64,000 nt of DNA from Orientallactaga sibirica (GCA_036365145.1 JAEOAD010000024.1:10696501-10760500), one strand, 5' to 3'; counted from the first letter of the stretch, positions 49,727 through 62,665 are shown. Notes: a model not told the origin generated them from the letters alone. Numbers and translations: made by a program.

Positions 49727-49877
49727 TAGGTTGGGTGTGGTGGCACAAGCCTTTAATCTCAGCTCTTGCTTTTATTTTATCGCTGTGAGTTTGAGGCCAG
49801 ACTAGTGCTACAGAGTGAGTTCCACATCAGTCTGGGCTGTGAGACTTTACCTCAAAAAAAAAACAAAAAAAAAATCA
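49727..49877 (+). mobile_element. B1 SINE (diverged)
   Basis: 'ggttgggtgtggtggcacaa', then an unusual 'ttgcttttattttatcg' replacement in the middle, then 'gtgagactttacctc' and A tail. Confidence 0.85.
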
Positions 49878-51299
49878 TAGTGAAAGTCTAAGTAATTTTT
49901 ATGGATTTTGATCATTATCAATGCCTCCCAATATACTTTGTGTTCTTACACATAATTATATCCTATTTTTAATTCCATCAAACTATATAAATATATGATT
50001 AAAAATCAATGTTTAAATGAGAAAAATAATTGGACTTTCACTGTGTAACCCTTTGGCAAAATTGATCTATAATTTAATATACACAAAATGTTTATTAACT
50101 GATTTGTTTTAGGTTAATTTGCTTTTCTTGGAATAAACTCTCATTTTCTAATTTATTAAGCCAGTAGTAACAATGTAAAAAAATTACCTACCCAATTTTT
50201 TAATGGCCTTACACAGTATAGTACACTAGGATCACACTTCCCCAATTGCTACTTCCTCATTCTTTGTCTGTTTTTATTCCCTAGGTATTGGAGGTTAGTG
50301 ATCAATGTTTTGTAGATAAGAACAAGATTTGTTATATACTGCTTAAATGGTATAGCATGATTATTCTACAACATTCAAATTTGCTTTTATATTGGCAATT
50401 ATTTACAATTTTTTAGAGAAGTTTGAATCAATGTGAGGTGATCTTTGCTTAGGACAGCAGTCTGAGATCCATTAGATACATTATAATACAACCTTGAAGA
50501 GAATTCTTTTGCAATTTAAATAAATTATGAGTAAACATACATTTAAAAAAAATTGTAGACCAAATCATCTAAAACTTAGAATGAAATTTTCAATTGTGTG
50601 TGAAGCAACACATTTTGAGTTCCAACTGTGTCAGGAACTTTGTATAAAAGACATATAGGTTGGTTATTTTGATACCTATAAGAGAAGTTGTAAAAACAAT
50701 TTAAACAAAGCTAGATAATAATAGTGGAATGTCTAAAGGTAGGACTTGTTTAACTGAAGACATGGTAATAATTAGTTGGCCATGCTGACTAAATGCCTTT
50801 TAGACAGAGGAGTACCAATAGAGAGACATGATAGGTAGCTTATAGCAATAGATATGTTATCAACGACATTGTTTACAATTCAAGGCATATCAGTCATTAA
50901 ATAATAAAATTATTTAATTAAATTATTCATAAACTATTCATTTTCTTTTTTAGTGCTTGGCCTTGCATGGATAGGTTCTATCAACATTATCTTTGTGTAT
51001 TGACACATCATTATTTCAAATACCTCATGTTGGCTGGCATAAGTGGCATATGGAAAGAATAATTCTGCCTTCTTTCAGAAATTGAAAGCAGTTCTGTAAG
51101 CTAAATAGTATTGATGACTATGTAAAATTAAGTCAACAGACTAGGCTTAGCATAATTTACACAGAGCCTTATGAAACAGATATGTTAAGTTGTTATTCTT
51201 AGCACATAAATCTTAAGCTTGATATCAGTTTATTCAGAATACAATAATTCTGTCTTATGCTTAAAGCAAGACAAAAATTGAAAATGCTAATCTTCCACT
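49878..51299. other. Unannotated intron, repeat-free
   Basis: About 1.4 kb of AT-rich unique-looking sequence. No exon or element recognised. Confidence 0.5.
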
Positions 51300-51572
51300 T
51301 TCAGGTTCATGGGGAAGTCCATCATGACAACAGAAGTATGGTGGAAGCAGAAAACCAGCTTCACATCACCAACATCACCACACCAACAGGGAGGAAGTAG
51401 AGAAAGGTATATCCAATTAAGGATGGACTCTAAAACTACAAGGCACATCCCCAGTGTCACACTTCTTCCAGCAAGGTTCCATCTCCTTAAGGTTCCAGTA
51501 AATTCTGTAACAATGCTACTAAATGGAGTTTAAGAGTCCATGGTGGAAATTTTGCATTCAAACCACCACACT
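51300..51572 (+). mobile_element. Rodent interspersed repeat (diverged)
   Basis: 'gttcatggggaagtccatca', 'ggcacatccccagtgtcaca', ending 'attcaaaccaccacac'. Confidence 0.65.
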
Positions 51573-52314
51573 GTTTAAAATCATGAAGAGTAATGCTATT
51601 CTCTGTACATAAAATATGATGGACTGAGTCTATACTCCATGAGAGTAGACAAATTAGCATAAACAATTGAATAAAATTGAACAAATAATTGACAAGAGCA
51701 GGTTGAAGAGAGGATGATAATTCTGTATAGTAAATCCAATAATTATGGGAAATACTTATATTACTGGGAAGGAAACAGATTTGGTGTGGTTGAAGAAAGT
51801 GAGACAATGAGTTTAGTTTTATTTAAATATATCTGAGAAAATAAAATCTTGTATATTTCTTGAAACTATCTAAAATACAGTGAAAACTTACACAACTAAA
51901 AAAAATATAGGAGGGATTATTATTTTCCTAGTATCTCTGTGGCAGAGAGGTATATATACAAAATGAAGCTCGTGGGATCAGCTTTGATTCAAAACAGAGG
52001 ATCAGAAAATATTGTGGACAAAGTAATAAATTTCACATTATGTTCCAACTGCTTTACATCCTTATTTATGTGAAGGAAATTAATTTGTCATATATACCAG
52101 CATATGAATACTACTGCATACATTATATTACCTTATTCCTAAGGGTTTAAGCCTTATTCAAAACAAAAAAAAAAAAGCAGCATTTTCTAGGTATTCTAAT
52201 GTGTATTGTATATGCCATGCTAGAGTAAATGGTAATGAGTCTAAATAGCATTTATGATAAATTAGACCTTGAAATGAATTTCTTCTTTTTGTGAATTAAT
52301 TAGAAACTTTGTTG
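51573..52314. other. Unannotated intron
   Basis: AT-rich; nothing recognised apart from an A run near 52163-52175. Confidence 0.4.
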
Positions 52315-52790
52315 TAGAGACAAATCATGTGTTGGTCCTATGTCCCTCTTCACCACCTCCATTCCACTGTGGGCCTTCCTCAGTGGAGTTATATTGGTAT
52401 TCACCATGAGGTTATGGGTTATGAATTGTGAGAGCAGCTGTTAGTTATTGGGTAGGGGGCAATACCTCTGGATGCTCTTTGCATCCTGTGGCTCTTAGAA
52501 TCTTTATGTCTTCTCTTCCCCAATGTTCTTTGAACCTTGCTGGCTGTGTTATAAGTCTACTTTAGTGTTAAGCTCTCAGCAACATCTGGATTTCTGCTTT
52601 GATGTATTTTCAGTGTCCTCAGTGTTATTGTCATCTCCCTCGCACAGGTTCTCAGGCTTGCTTTGAGAGCAGCTCTCTGCTTAACTTGGTAATTCCTCTG
52701 TGGTTTCACATGGACCCTGGCTGATGTGCAAGTTTGGGGTGGGGGGGATGCTCATCTCATGATAGTAAGTTACCTATCTTTCCTTGTTAT
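52315..52790 (-). mobile_element. L1 3' UTR (antisense), outer part
   Basis: Complement of the type at 62340-62660: 'catgtgttggtcctatgtcc', 'gaggttatgggttatgaatt', 'ctctgtggtttcacatggac'. Probably the same element as 53240-53560, split by the repeat at 52915. Confidence 0.72.
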
Positions 52791-52914
52791 GTTAATGTAC
52801 TTTTTCTCCCTAGTTTTCACTGCCTATGGTAAAAGAGAAAACAGATTCTCCAGTTGAAAGTGAGAACAGCATGAGTTAAAGGGGACAAACATAATTAATT
52901 CCAACAGATTTTGA

Positions 52915-53240
52915 TGGGTGTAACAGACAGCTTCAGGTTCGCTGAGATACACTTCCAGACAGGCAAAGTTATGGAGGAAGGGATATTTATTGAAGCTTAC
53001 AGATTCAGGGGAAGTTCCTTAATGGCAGAAAAAACTGGCCTGCTTTCACAGGACCAAACACACAGAGAGAAAGCCAAAAGGCAAAAGCCACACAGCACAG
53101 CACACCTCAGCTAGGTACATTTTGCATATCTTTAGATTGAAATCTCAAACCCCCCACCACACCTTAAAATCCACCCAGTGACACTGCCCCAGCTAATAAA
53201 ATACCCAATATATTGGGGGCCATATATTCAGGCTACCACA
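52915..53240 (+). mobile_element. Rodent interspersed repeat nested in an L1
   Basis: 'gtaacagacagcttcaggtt', 'tttattgaagcttacagatt', ending 'attcaggctaccaca'. Close to the copies at 15712 and 30568. Confidence 0.82.
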
Positions 53241-53600
53241 ATGGTTGTATCCTCTGTTTGGGCCAAAGACTCCAGACTGTCTCACTGGAGTCTATGACCC
53301 TCATCTCCCTAGGATTCTGACTTAGTTCCCAGTAGTAGCTATGGATTCCTTCCCATGAAGTAGGTTTCTTAAATAATCAGAGAGCTATTGGTTACCCTCC
53401 TAAGCTGGGTGCCACTATTGTACAGGTGTGTGCATATTGTCCATCTGGTTGACATCATATATAGCAGGATCCCCTGCTTGTTCACAATATTATTGGCCAT
53501 TTTCCCCAATCATCTCATGTAAAATTTCCTAGAATTATAAGGGCTAGCTATCAGGGCAGTAATAGGTCACTCACTCAAATGATTAAGTTATTTGACAGAA
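53241..53600 (-). mobile_element. L1 3' UTR (antisense), inner part
   Basis: 'gtagctatggattccttccc', 'ttggttaccctcctaagctg', 'gtgccactattgtacaggtg', 'tagcaggatcccctgcttgt' match the typical rodent L1 3' UTR as I know it. Confidence 0.75.
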
Positions 53601-54482
53601 GACTGCCTTCTTTTGGGGACCCCATAGGTGGAATGATTTTTTAAAAACTATTTTTAGGGAAAAATAATGTCCTTCTTTGGTATTTTAAAAAATATTTTTG
53701 AGGTTTTCAAAGAAGACTCTAACTATATTAATAAAAATTAATAAGGAGATCAAACAGAAATATTAAAACAAAAACAAAATGAAAGATATTAATAGCAAAC
53801 AAAATAGCAGTAACAATGACAAAATTAACTGTGTTTATGTGTTTAAACAATTTCTTATCCTTTATTAATTGTAACAGTTGAGAGTTTTTCTCATTCCCTC
53901 TAAAATGATTAGATATAACATATATTGCAGTAGCAGTTTGCTGACAAATGTGAATGTGGGATTCATGCTGGAGCAGTCTGGAGAAGTAAAATTAAACAAA
54001 AAATAAATTACTTGAGTGTAATCTGCTGTGTGTATCTTCCTTGTGATTTATGAATTCTCTTCTTGTGTTGATTTGTTCTTTTTCCCTTTACTTGATTTCA
54101 TTAGGATTTTACATGTGGCTATCATTTTTGTAGACAACTAACTGCTTATGTCACTATTATCTGATCACTTGTCACTTTTACAATGAAGACAAAGGTTGGA
54201 GACTTTGTCCTTGCTTGTTATGTTGCTATTACAGCCACAGAGAGTCTTTGGCAATGAATTTATTAGTTCCTTCCTTAGAAATACTTCCTTAAGATATAGA
54301 GATAGCATCTGTTTCATAAAGTTAACAATTGAATGACCCTGTCATCTTACCATGATTGTCATTAGATTAAATCACAATCATCCAAATCTTGACAATATTT
54401 TATCACACCATTGTAACTTTGATCCCATCATCTTCATTATCATTTTTTTCCAGTAAACAAATGGTAACTATGCAATCTCTCT

Positions 54483-54483
<1 letters not shown>
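53601..54483. other. Unannotated intron
   Basis: No element recognised. Confidence 0.4.

Positions 54484-54539
<56 letters not shown>
54484..54539. repeat. (CA)n microsatellite
   Basis: About 28 uninterrupted CA units. Confidence 0.97.
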
Positions 54540-54540
<1 letters not shown>

Positions 54541-54890
54541 CTACATGTTTCTCTTAGGTGTCAATCTCTTAGGCTCAATCATTAGGGAGTAATGATAAGC
54601 AATTTTTTTCCTTGAAAGATCAGTTCTCAAATATACCTTTCTGTATACTTCCAACCACTGAAATAATCTCAGCAATCAAACGGAAGTTCTCTTCCACTGA
54701 TTCTGTGTAGTATTTTATTCCCTTGACTTTAAGAACCACAGACTTTCTAAGGCACTTAATAGACCAAACAATCAAAGTTGAGCATCTATATGTTTTATTT
54801 TTTGGATGGTACTTGGGATCAAACTCATTTCCTAATGCCTATGCACTTATCACAAAGATGTAGTTTATGAAACCAAATAAAAGTATGGAG

Positions 54891-55095
54891 GGCTGGAGAG
54901 GTAGTAGTTTAGGAAGTTGTCTGCAAAGCCTAAAGACCAGAGTTTGTATTACCAGTATCCACGTAAAGCCAGATTCACTAATTGGCAGATGCATCTGGAG
55001 TTTTTACACTGCCTGAAAGCCCTTGCATGCCGATACTCTCTCTGAGTCTGACTCTCTTTCTCTCAAATAAATAAATAGATACAATTAAAAAAATT
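54891..55095 (+). mobile_element. B2-like SINE (diverged)
   Basis: gggctggagaggtagtagtt to AAATAAATAAATAGATAC. Confidence 0.88.
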
Positions 55096-55219
55096 ACAAA
55101 GCTGTGGAAATAATTGCAGAACATTAAAGCATAATTTTTAAAAATTAGATGGTAACATCACTTTTTGCACACTATGAAATAGTAATATGAGCAAATCAAA
55201 TAGACTTTACATATAGACT

Positions 55220-55220
55220 T

Positions 55221-55272
<52 letters not shown>
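55220..55272. repeat. (TA)n(TG)n microsatellite
   Basis: Six or so TA units, then 18 TG units. Confidence 0.95.
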
Positions 55273-55274
<2 letters not shown>

Positions 55275-56275
55275 AATTCAGATATTCAGTCAAGTGATTA
55301 GAATTTCCATATTTTCTAGTTCTGTTGGATTTTTAAACCTGGAGGTATTAAAGAAAAATATGGAGATTTTATGCAAAACTCTATTCTTTTCTTATTGAAA
55401 ATAATAGAATTCATTCCTGGATACTAACTCAATTATCTGTTTCATTTTGACATTTCCTTTAGAATTTTCTACAGGAAAGTCAAATAATAGAATTTATTTC
55501 AATATAAGATTTACATTTTAATAGAGTATAAAATATATATTTTGTTTCTTTTTTCCTGAAGTTCACTTTGTCTACTATTGTTCTCATTTAAAACCATATT
55601 GTCAAATAAAGTTTACATCCTCGTTACATTTTCTGTACCAAATTGCCATAACATACTTCACAATGGCATGTGTTCATTTATTATTAATAAAGAATATCTG
55701 AATATATTTCTGCTTGTGCACTTAAATAACTAAGCATGGATACATACCAAAGACAGTAATAAAAATGATATTGCTATCTACAAGAATATATCTAACATAT
55801 ATTGAGTTTATGATAGTTAATTGCCTCATGAATATAAAGTAATATTAATGAAAACTAAAAGTATGCTTTGTCATTAATCAGTCACTTATCAGATTTTTTA
55901 TTTATAAAGACTCTAGATGTGCTTTTATTGTTTGTGATGTTTGTCCTGTTTTGAACTTGAGTCTTGCTGTAGAATCCAAGTTGGCCTGAGCTTCCTGATT
56001 GCCAGGATTATAAGCTAGATCACTTACTATAACTTATTATTCCTTTATAAGCTTAGAATCTTAATGCTTTTGCTAAGTATAATCACAAACATACCTAAAT
56101 ATAAAAGTACTTCCACTTTATGCAACTTAAGTTTTTCTAGCACATAATTGTTCTATACATCAATTGTTATTTATCTTAAATATTTATTTAACTGTTCTTA
56201 CTTTAAACACTGATCTTATTTCCAAATGTAATTTAATATATAAAACATTATGCAATTATAGAATATGCATAATAT
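55273..56275. other. Unannotated AT-rich intron
   Basis: A very old B1-like stretch may lie at 55930-56025 (antisense); otherwise nothing recognised. Confidence 0.4.
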
Positions 56276-56285
56276 ATGTATGTTT

Positions 56286-56330
56286 GTCTATCTATTATCC
56301 ATCCATCTATCTATCTATCATCCATCTATC

Positions 56331-56389
<59 letters not shown>

Positions 56390-56390
56390 A
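56286..56390. repeat. (TCTA)n microsatellite
   Basis: Imperfect TCTA/TCCA tetranucleotides passing into about 14 perfect TATC units (56332-56389). Confidence 0.97.
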
Positions 56391-56439
56391 TGTATCCAGG
56401 TTTATCTACTCATTTAGAGAGCAAAAGCAAGAGGGAGAG

Positions 56440-56695
56440 GGCGTCGGGTGATGGCTCAGCACTTCAAGGGGCTTGCCAGCATAGCCTACCAGTTTGTGTT
56501 TTATTCTCTAGTCACCCCCATAAAATCAGACAGACATTCAGTTGCAGTGGCAAGAGACCTTGACATACACATATACACATACATATACATACACACATGC
56601 ATGTGTACACACACAGTACATCCATGAATGAATGAATGAATGAATGAATGAATAGATAAATAAATAAGTAAATAAAAATAAATAGAAAAATAGAG
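56440..56695 (+). mobile_element. B2-like SINE (diverged) with (AATG)n tail
   Basis: 'gggtgatggctcagcacttc', 'cagttgcagtggcaagagac', CA-rich stretch, AATG units at 56624-56653 and A-rich tail. Confidence 0.8.
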
Positions 56696-57377
56696 AATTT
56701 AGGGCACTGAGTGAAAGTACTGAAATTCTTATTTTAGCATTATTTCATACTTTGAGGATTTGAATATTTATATTCTTATTGTACTAAAACTTTGTAGCAA
56801 CATTAAATTCAAATAACCTTCCTACCAGTAAAATGGTTTCCAGATTTTTTTCTCAGTCATTGATAGACTGCATTTGCAATTCTAGATTTTTGACCTACTT
56901 TTAGTAGTAACACAAACACACCAAAAACACCTCACATATGTGTAGAAATATACAAAACAGATCCCCAGAAATTATGTAATGGCTACAAAACATCCATGTA
57001 TTAGTTGTGATAAGAATCATGGGCAAAACCTACATGTCAGATTGCAAGATGAAAAAAAAAAAAGTAAGTGTTTTCTGATTATTTTATAATAGCTTTTATG
57101 AAGATGTAAAGATGATTACATTTTGAATACTTATAGAATCTGTACTATTGTAGTTCCAATGAAATACTTTTATCACTCTGGTTGAATGTTAAGGTAAATA
57201 TGAAGTGCCCAGCAGTTGACGCTGCACTCACTTCTTGGTGGGGGACTGCATTGCCATCCTATACAACTGGAGCAAAATCTGAGCTCTAGGATGTCATTGG
57301 AAGATGTCCTGATGCTCAATCTCAATTTAGTCATTTGTCAAATGGGACAACAATGCATACTACACAGAAACACTTCT
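56696..57377. other. Unannotated intron
   Basis: Nothing recognised. Confidence 0.4.
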
Positions 57378-57716
57378 GAACACGGTGTCGTGGAGCATGC
57401 CCTTAATCCCAGCACCCATGAGGCAGAGGTAGGAGGATTATCATGAGTTCTAGGCCATCCTGAGGATACAGAGTGGATTCCAGGTCAGCCTGGGTTAGAG
57501 TAAGACTGGAGAGATAGCTTAGCACTTAAGGCACTAGCCTGTGAAGCCTAAGTACTCTGGTTCAGTTCCCCAGTACCCATGTAAGCTAGATGCACAAGAT
57601 GGCACATGCATCTGGAGTTCATTTGCAGTGGCTGGAGGCCCTGATTTGCCATTCTCTCTCTCTCTCTCTCTCTCTCTCTGTTCTTTTTCTCTTAAATAAA
57701 TAAATAAATATGTTTA
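57378..57716 (+). mobile_element. B1 SINE followed directly by B2-like SINE
   Basis: B1 57378-57504 ('cacggtgtcgtggagcatgc' to 'cctgggttagagtaag') continues without spacer into a B2 at 57505-57716 ('ctggagagatagcttagcac' to AAATAAATAAATAAATATG). The B1 has lost its A tail at the junction. Confidence 0.88.
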
Positions 57717-58419
57717 CAGGGCACATAAGGAAATAATGGGCATATCAGTTATTTATATCTGCATTCACATCTTGTTTCAATATTTAGGACACTTAAAATT
57801 TCCACTAGCATGTGACCTCTTAATATAAACATAATTAAGCCAATTTTTATCTGTGTACAATGAATAATTCTTACTTTCTTTTTACTTCTATTTTAATAAT
57901 TTAAAATACTTATAATAAAATGTAAGCAATTAATATCAGGAATTAAATGGAAAATGTATATCCTATATCCAGGTACTTAATAGAAAGAACGCATATTCTT
58001 TTTTTTCTTTTTACCAAACCCCTGTTCATTTAAAGAATGTATAAAGTTATATGTATAATATATCCTACCTGAGAAACAAGACATAGAGAACAGATACATG
58101 CTGTAGTTATCAGATACTATAAGTGCTTAAACTTTTACTTAGTAATATTAAAAAGTGATTATTTTCCTATCTTAACAAATAATGTTCCACTATGCAAGAT
58201 AAATCAATGGTCATACTAGAAAATATAAATTCATATGTAATGTGGGACTTTGAGAACAAATAAAATAATAGGAGATACATCTCTACACTGATATGACAAT
58301 TTTAATGAGATATGCAGCTAGTACTATCTGTCCATATCTGATAACAAAAAGATGGGTGAGGAGGGCATGAGGGAAAGGCATAGCATGAGAGACAAACGCT
58401 GATCTTGTTCTTAGTTTGT
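57717..58419. other. Unannotated AT-rich intron
   Basis: Nothing recognised. Confidence 0.4.
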
Positions 58420-58570
58420 TTGTTTTCTTCTTTGTATTTGATAAAAGATCTCACTCTGTAGCCTAGGCTCGCCTGGGAATAACTAACTAGGCAAGGCTTC
58501 TTTTGACTTTGCCTTTGTCTAGCTCAGGCTTCGAAGTGCTAAGTTATGAGTATGAGAGAACATATCTAGT
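58420..58570 (-). mobile_element. Old B1-like SINE
   Basis: 'gatctcactctgtagcctag', 'ctcaggcttcgaagtgctaa'; very diverged. Confidence 0.5.
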
Positions 58571-58846
58571 AACTTCTGATGTTTCTGAACTCCAAATTTA
58601 CTTCTTGATCCTCATATTCAACAAACATCCGCCATGGGCAGACGGTCGTGTCTAATGGGACTGTGCTATAATGAGAACAATGGAAATTGTCTTTAGTTAT
58701 GCTGATATAGTTTATTAGCCATGTTTATTCCAATTTATGCACATTCTTATCATTTTCTTCAGTCCCATTTATCTCAACAATAAAGAGGCAAGTAGTAGCA
58801 TGTTGGAATTCCTTTAAATTCAATTACCAAAAATTCTATAAATCAA

Positions 58847-59028
58847 GCTGGAGAGATGGCTCAGCAGTTAAGGCACTTGCCTGCAGGGCCTAAGGGTCCA
58901 AGTTAGATTTCCAGTAACCACATAAATTCTGATGCACAAGGTGCATCTGGAGTTCATTTGCAGTAGCTAAAGACCCTGACATGCCTATTTTTCTCTCTCT
59001 CTCAAATAAATAATTTTTAAAAATTCCA
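58847..59028 (+). mobile_element. B2-like SINE with target-site duplication
   Basis: aagctggagagatggctcag to AAATAAATAATTTTT. Flanks 'aaaaattctataaatc' and 'aaaaattccataaatc' differ at one base. Confidence 0.93.
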
Positions 59029-59535
59029 TAAATCTAACTGCTATGTACAGTTATCTCATAAATTTCCACTTACCCAATAATTCATCTTATCCCTCTATGG
59101 ACAAAATGTCTTGCAATAGATTTTGAAATATGGAAATATGTATTTTCCTCACAAAATGATCACATTATTGCATCTTACATCCAATTTTTCAAATAGATGA
59201 TAGAGCATTATGATTATATAACAGACTTTCACAAAACTTTTGTGTATTGCAATACATAATGTAAACATATATGTGTTTATGCATAATATATACATTATAT
59301 ATATATATATAATCATAGTCATTCAAGTATACATAAGTCCATACATTTCAAAAATGAGATTATGTTCATGATTCACGACCCATCATTTATATAACACATA
59401 ATTGAGTTTGAAAATAGTATTGGATTTATCTTTAAAAATGTAAAAATAAAATTAAAAGGGTGTTGGAATGTTTGCTTTTAATTTAGCATTTTTCAGAGCC
59501 TTTTAGATATACTGAACATCACTTCACAGACTTAC
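59029..59535. other. Intron beside the KLHL1 BACK exon
   Basis: AT-rich, with a short (TA)n at 59299-59312. The donor GTAAGT occupies 59530-59535 on the minus strand. Confidence 0.5.
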
Positions 59536-59748
59536 TTGTGGTGGGAGCAGTGGCAACCTTATGAAGGCAAGGAGCATGCTGAGGTCATTGCATCTCGTCT
59601 GTGTGTCGTACTTGACCCACATCATCAGTGCGTGGAAGATGGTTTCCTCATCAGGCACATTGACATCATCACTGGCCAGGAGTTTATGGAGCTCCTCAGC
59701 TGGGAGGAGTAAAAACTCTTGATTTCTGATAACTTCCATTATGTTTTC
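59536..59748 (-). CDS. KLHL1: KLHL1 internal exon encoding part of the BACK domain
   Basis: This is an internal exon of kelch-like 1, a BTB-BACK-kelch protein that is neuron-enriched, binds actin and belongs to a family of cullin-3 adaptors. The exon reads 71 complete codons, from [20 protein letters not shown] through [20 protein letters not shown] to [11 protein letters not shown]. This is the helical BACK-domain segment between the BTB and kelch parts. The wording [20 protein letters not shown] fits KLHL1 better than its paralogues KLHL4 and KLHL5 as I remember them. The acceptor is ttttctctccatAG just before GAA at 59748, and the donor after CAA at 59536 is GTAAGT, a consensus site. Phase is 0 at both ends, so the exon is a multiple of three. 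No stop or frameshift is present. The open frame seems to start at the ATG at 59739, but that is an internal methionine. Compared with my memory of human KLHL1 the changes are minor (for example KYDTQTRC for KYDMQSRC). Confidence 0.95.
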
Positions 59749-60429
59749 CTATGGAGAGAAAACATCTTGGCATAAATTTTGCTGTACTCCTTTTGAGCTA
59801 GTAAAGTACATGATATGGATATGAGAAAAGCAGTCAATAGCCTTTGTTCTCATTATATCATAATCCTTGAGATTCTGTCCTCGAGAAAGGAGAAGTGTTA
59901 AGATGGAAGCACTGTAATTGTAATTGAAGTGTAAATGTATGTGAGACAGCCCAATCCTGTAATAACTGAAGGATTACAATGTTGAGCTTTGCAATGCAGA
60001 CAGAGTGTGCTAAGTGATTAAGTGTTCAAGTTTCAAGTGTGCTGCTATGTATGATTTAGCAAATACAAAATAACATTTCACATTTTTAAAAGCTATACCA
60101 AACACATATGAGTGAGAAAATTGCAACAAAATTACATAGAGGACCAGAACATGATTCAGTACCATTGTTTATTCAAAAGAAAAAAAAAAAAAAACTGGTA
60201 AGGGGCCTATAGAAGTCACAAAGTCCTATGTTCCCCATACAATTATAATCTCTGACAATTCTGTCCTATCACTGCAATTCCTTTGGCTTAGTTTTGATGC
60301 AATTTTTTTTTTTTTTCTAACATTCCTAGTCTAATTACTCTGCATGGTCTATTCTGAATTTCTCATAGATGTCCCTATAATGATGGCAATATGATATATC
60401 TATATCTATTTCTCTGTCTCTCATTTTGA

Positions 60430-60458
60430 ACACACACACACACACACACACACACACA
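60430..60458. repeat. (CA)n microsatellite
   Basis: About 14 CA units. Confidence 0.95.
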
Positions 60459-60784
60459 TTATATATGATTAGTTTTTAAGGACTCCTTAAATTTCTTGTT
60501 TAAACACTATATAATTATGTGATCTCTCCTGATTTCAACATATTCCTCCCTTACATTCCAGACACAAAATTACTAGTTCTGTCTCCCACTTCTTACACTG
60601 CTGAACAAGCCCTCCCTTATTCACTCCATTTCTTAAAATGACTTATCAATTTTGTTTACATAATTCCTCTCATATATCAATAGAGTTCATAAACTAAGTG
60701 TGGTATATTAGCTTCTTCAGTCCACTCCTCAATCTATTTGATCAGGACCCCCTATGACTTAGATTTTTATAACACATGCTACTC

Positions 60785-61085
60785 CTCTTGTTTGAATGGA
60801 AAATGTTGCCTACAGACTCATGTATTTAAATAATTTCCTGCTGGTGGTTTTTGCTGTTTGGGAAGGTTGTGGCACTTTTAGGAGATGGAGCTTTTCTGGA
60901 GGGCTTAGGTTTATGGCCTGGCTTAGCTTCTGTTCTCCTCTGATATCCCTAATCAAATATGACAAGTCAGCCTACCATGACTTCTATGCCATAATGACTT
61001 AGATTCCCTGAAAGTGCAAACTGAATTACACCTTTTCCTTCCTTACTGTTTGGATGAAGTATTTGTTCACAGTGATGAGAAAGAA
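60785..61085 (+). mobile_element. Rodent interspersed repeat ('…ccttttccttccttactg' family)
   Basis: 'cttgtttgaatggaaaatgt', 'ggaaggttgtggcactttta', 'ttccttccttactgtttgga', 'cacagtgatgagaaagaaat'. Same family as 11900 and 28188. Confidence 0.65.
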
Positions 61086-61901
61086 ATTTGTTCCATCCTA
61101 GATACAGCAGTTAACCAAAAACCAGCCTCATGTTTGATGTTCTTGTGAGACAGAAGATAAACAAGAGTGCTGGATCTGGGAGGAGGGAGTCCTAGAGGAC
61201 AGCCCAAGCCGTGGTCCAATTTGGGCAGCCTGGCAGGCCACTGTAAAACCCTGAGCTCTGTCTTTAATGTGAAACATTAAAACTACTAAAAAATAATAAT
61301 GAACACACAGCCATGAGAACATTCATAAGACCACTAAACGTCTCAAAGTACAGTGAGACAAGAAAACTGCAGCTATATATTGGAAGCTGTGCTTCCTGAA
61401 AGTCAAAATGATCCTCATGGTAAATGTGCTTGAGGCTGTGATGGGTTGTTCCTGCTATATCACACACTAAGTCTCCAGCACAGTTTCCCACATATTGGTG
61501 CTAAAGAAGGTCATCAACAGCAGAGATACCCTAAAAGAGAGAGGTGTTTCACCATGGTTTTGGGACACCTTATCCAATACATATGCCACCTAACTCATTA
61601 ATACTCTAAAATAAAAACAAAAACAAACTTCAAAATCTTCAACATAAAATTCACTGTGTGGCTCCTTCCTTTTGGGAAGCCCCTTCTAATTGTCTCTGTA
61701 GAGTGCAGGTCAAACTTTTCTTCACAGACGCACTAATACTGAAGTCATGACTTGACTGAATCCTGTCCTTGGAGAAGACAAGAACACCACTTAACAGATG
61801 TTAGTGTCTCATCAGAAATTGTGACTAGAAGGCCTTGACTTAGGAGGGAACTTGTGTATCTCGATTCTTGCATACTGCTAGGAAGAAAGATAACATAGAA
61901 A

Positions 61902-61902
<1 letters not shown>

Positions 61903-61951
<49 letters not shown>
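61903..61951. repeat. (TG)n microsatellite
   Basis: About 24 TG units; produces spurious frames on both strands. Confidence 0.97.
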
Positions 61952-61959
61952 ATGTGTGT

Positions 61960-62175
61960 TAATTATTTGCAAAGAGAAAGAGAGAGAGAAGAGATGGAAA
62001 TAGGGAGCATATGTGGAGGTCAGAGGACAACCATGGATGTCAGACCTCATCTTCTACATTTGAGGCAGAGGGTCTTGTTATCTCCCACTCTCTTTGTAAG
62101 GATAGCATTCCCAAAAGTTCCATGGTCATTCTTTTGCACATGCCATCTAGTTAGAAGCTTGATAGGATTACCAAT
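61960..62175 (-). mobile_element. B4-like/GT-rich rodent repeat
   Basis: 'gagcatatgtggaggtcaga', 'ggacaaccatggatgtcaga', 'gaggcagagggtcttgttat'; the preceding (TG)n probably belongs to it. Confidence 0.55.
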
Positions 62176-62339
62176 ACCCACAACAGTGTCCAGTTTTGTT
62201 TTTTTAAGTGGTTTCTGTGAATCTAAATTCAGATGAGCATGTTTACACAGCAAGACTTTTATCCCTTTATTCATCTTCATGTTTGAAGAAACAATAAACA
62301 TGGCTACAGCATAAAATATTGCAATGTTATATGAAGTAG

Positions 62340-62665
62340 ACCGATGCTGAAAAAATCAGAAATCCAGAAGCTGCTCAGAGCTCAACACTACAGTAGATGC
62401 TCAGGGAATTTTATGTAAGAGGGGTAGAAAGATTGTAAGAGCCACAGTTGGGAGGGAATATCCACAGGCATTGCCCCCTGCCCCCCTCCACACATAATGA
62501 CTGACTGCTGCTCTCATAACTCATAACCCATAACCCCATGGGGAATACCAGCAATCCCATTGAGGAGGGTTCTCAGTGGAATAAGGGTAGGGGGGAGAAA
62601 AAAGATGGTACCAACACATGATGTGTCCAGACAAAATGTATACTTAATAAATTAATAATACAAAT
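62340..62665 (+). mobile_element. L1 3' UTR-type fragment
   Basis: 'gctcagagctcaacactaca', 'ctcataacccataaccccat', 'cccattgaggagggttctca', ending in TTAATAAATTAATAATA. Confidence 0.68.

Noticed and set aside
61745..62236. Frames of 100-120 codons on both strands around 61900
   Set aside because: They are driven by the (TG)n repeat, which is open in several frames.
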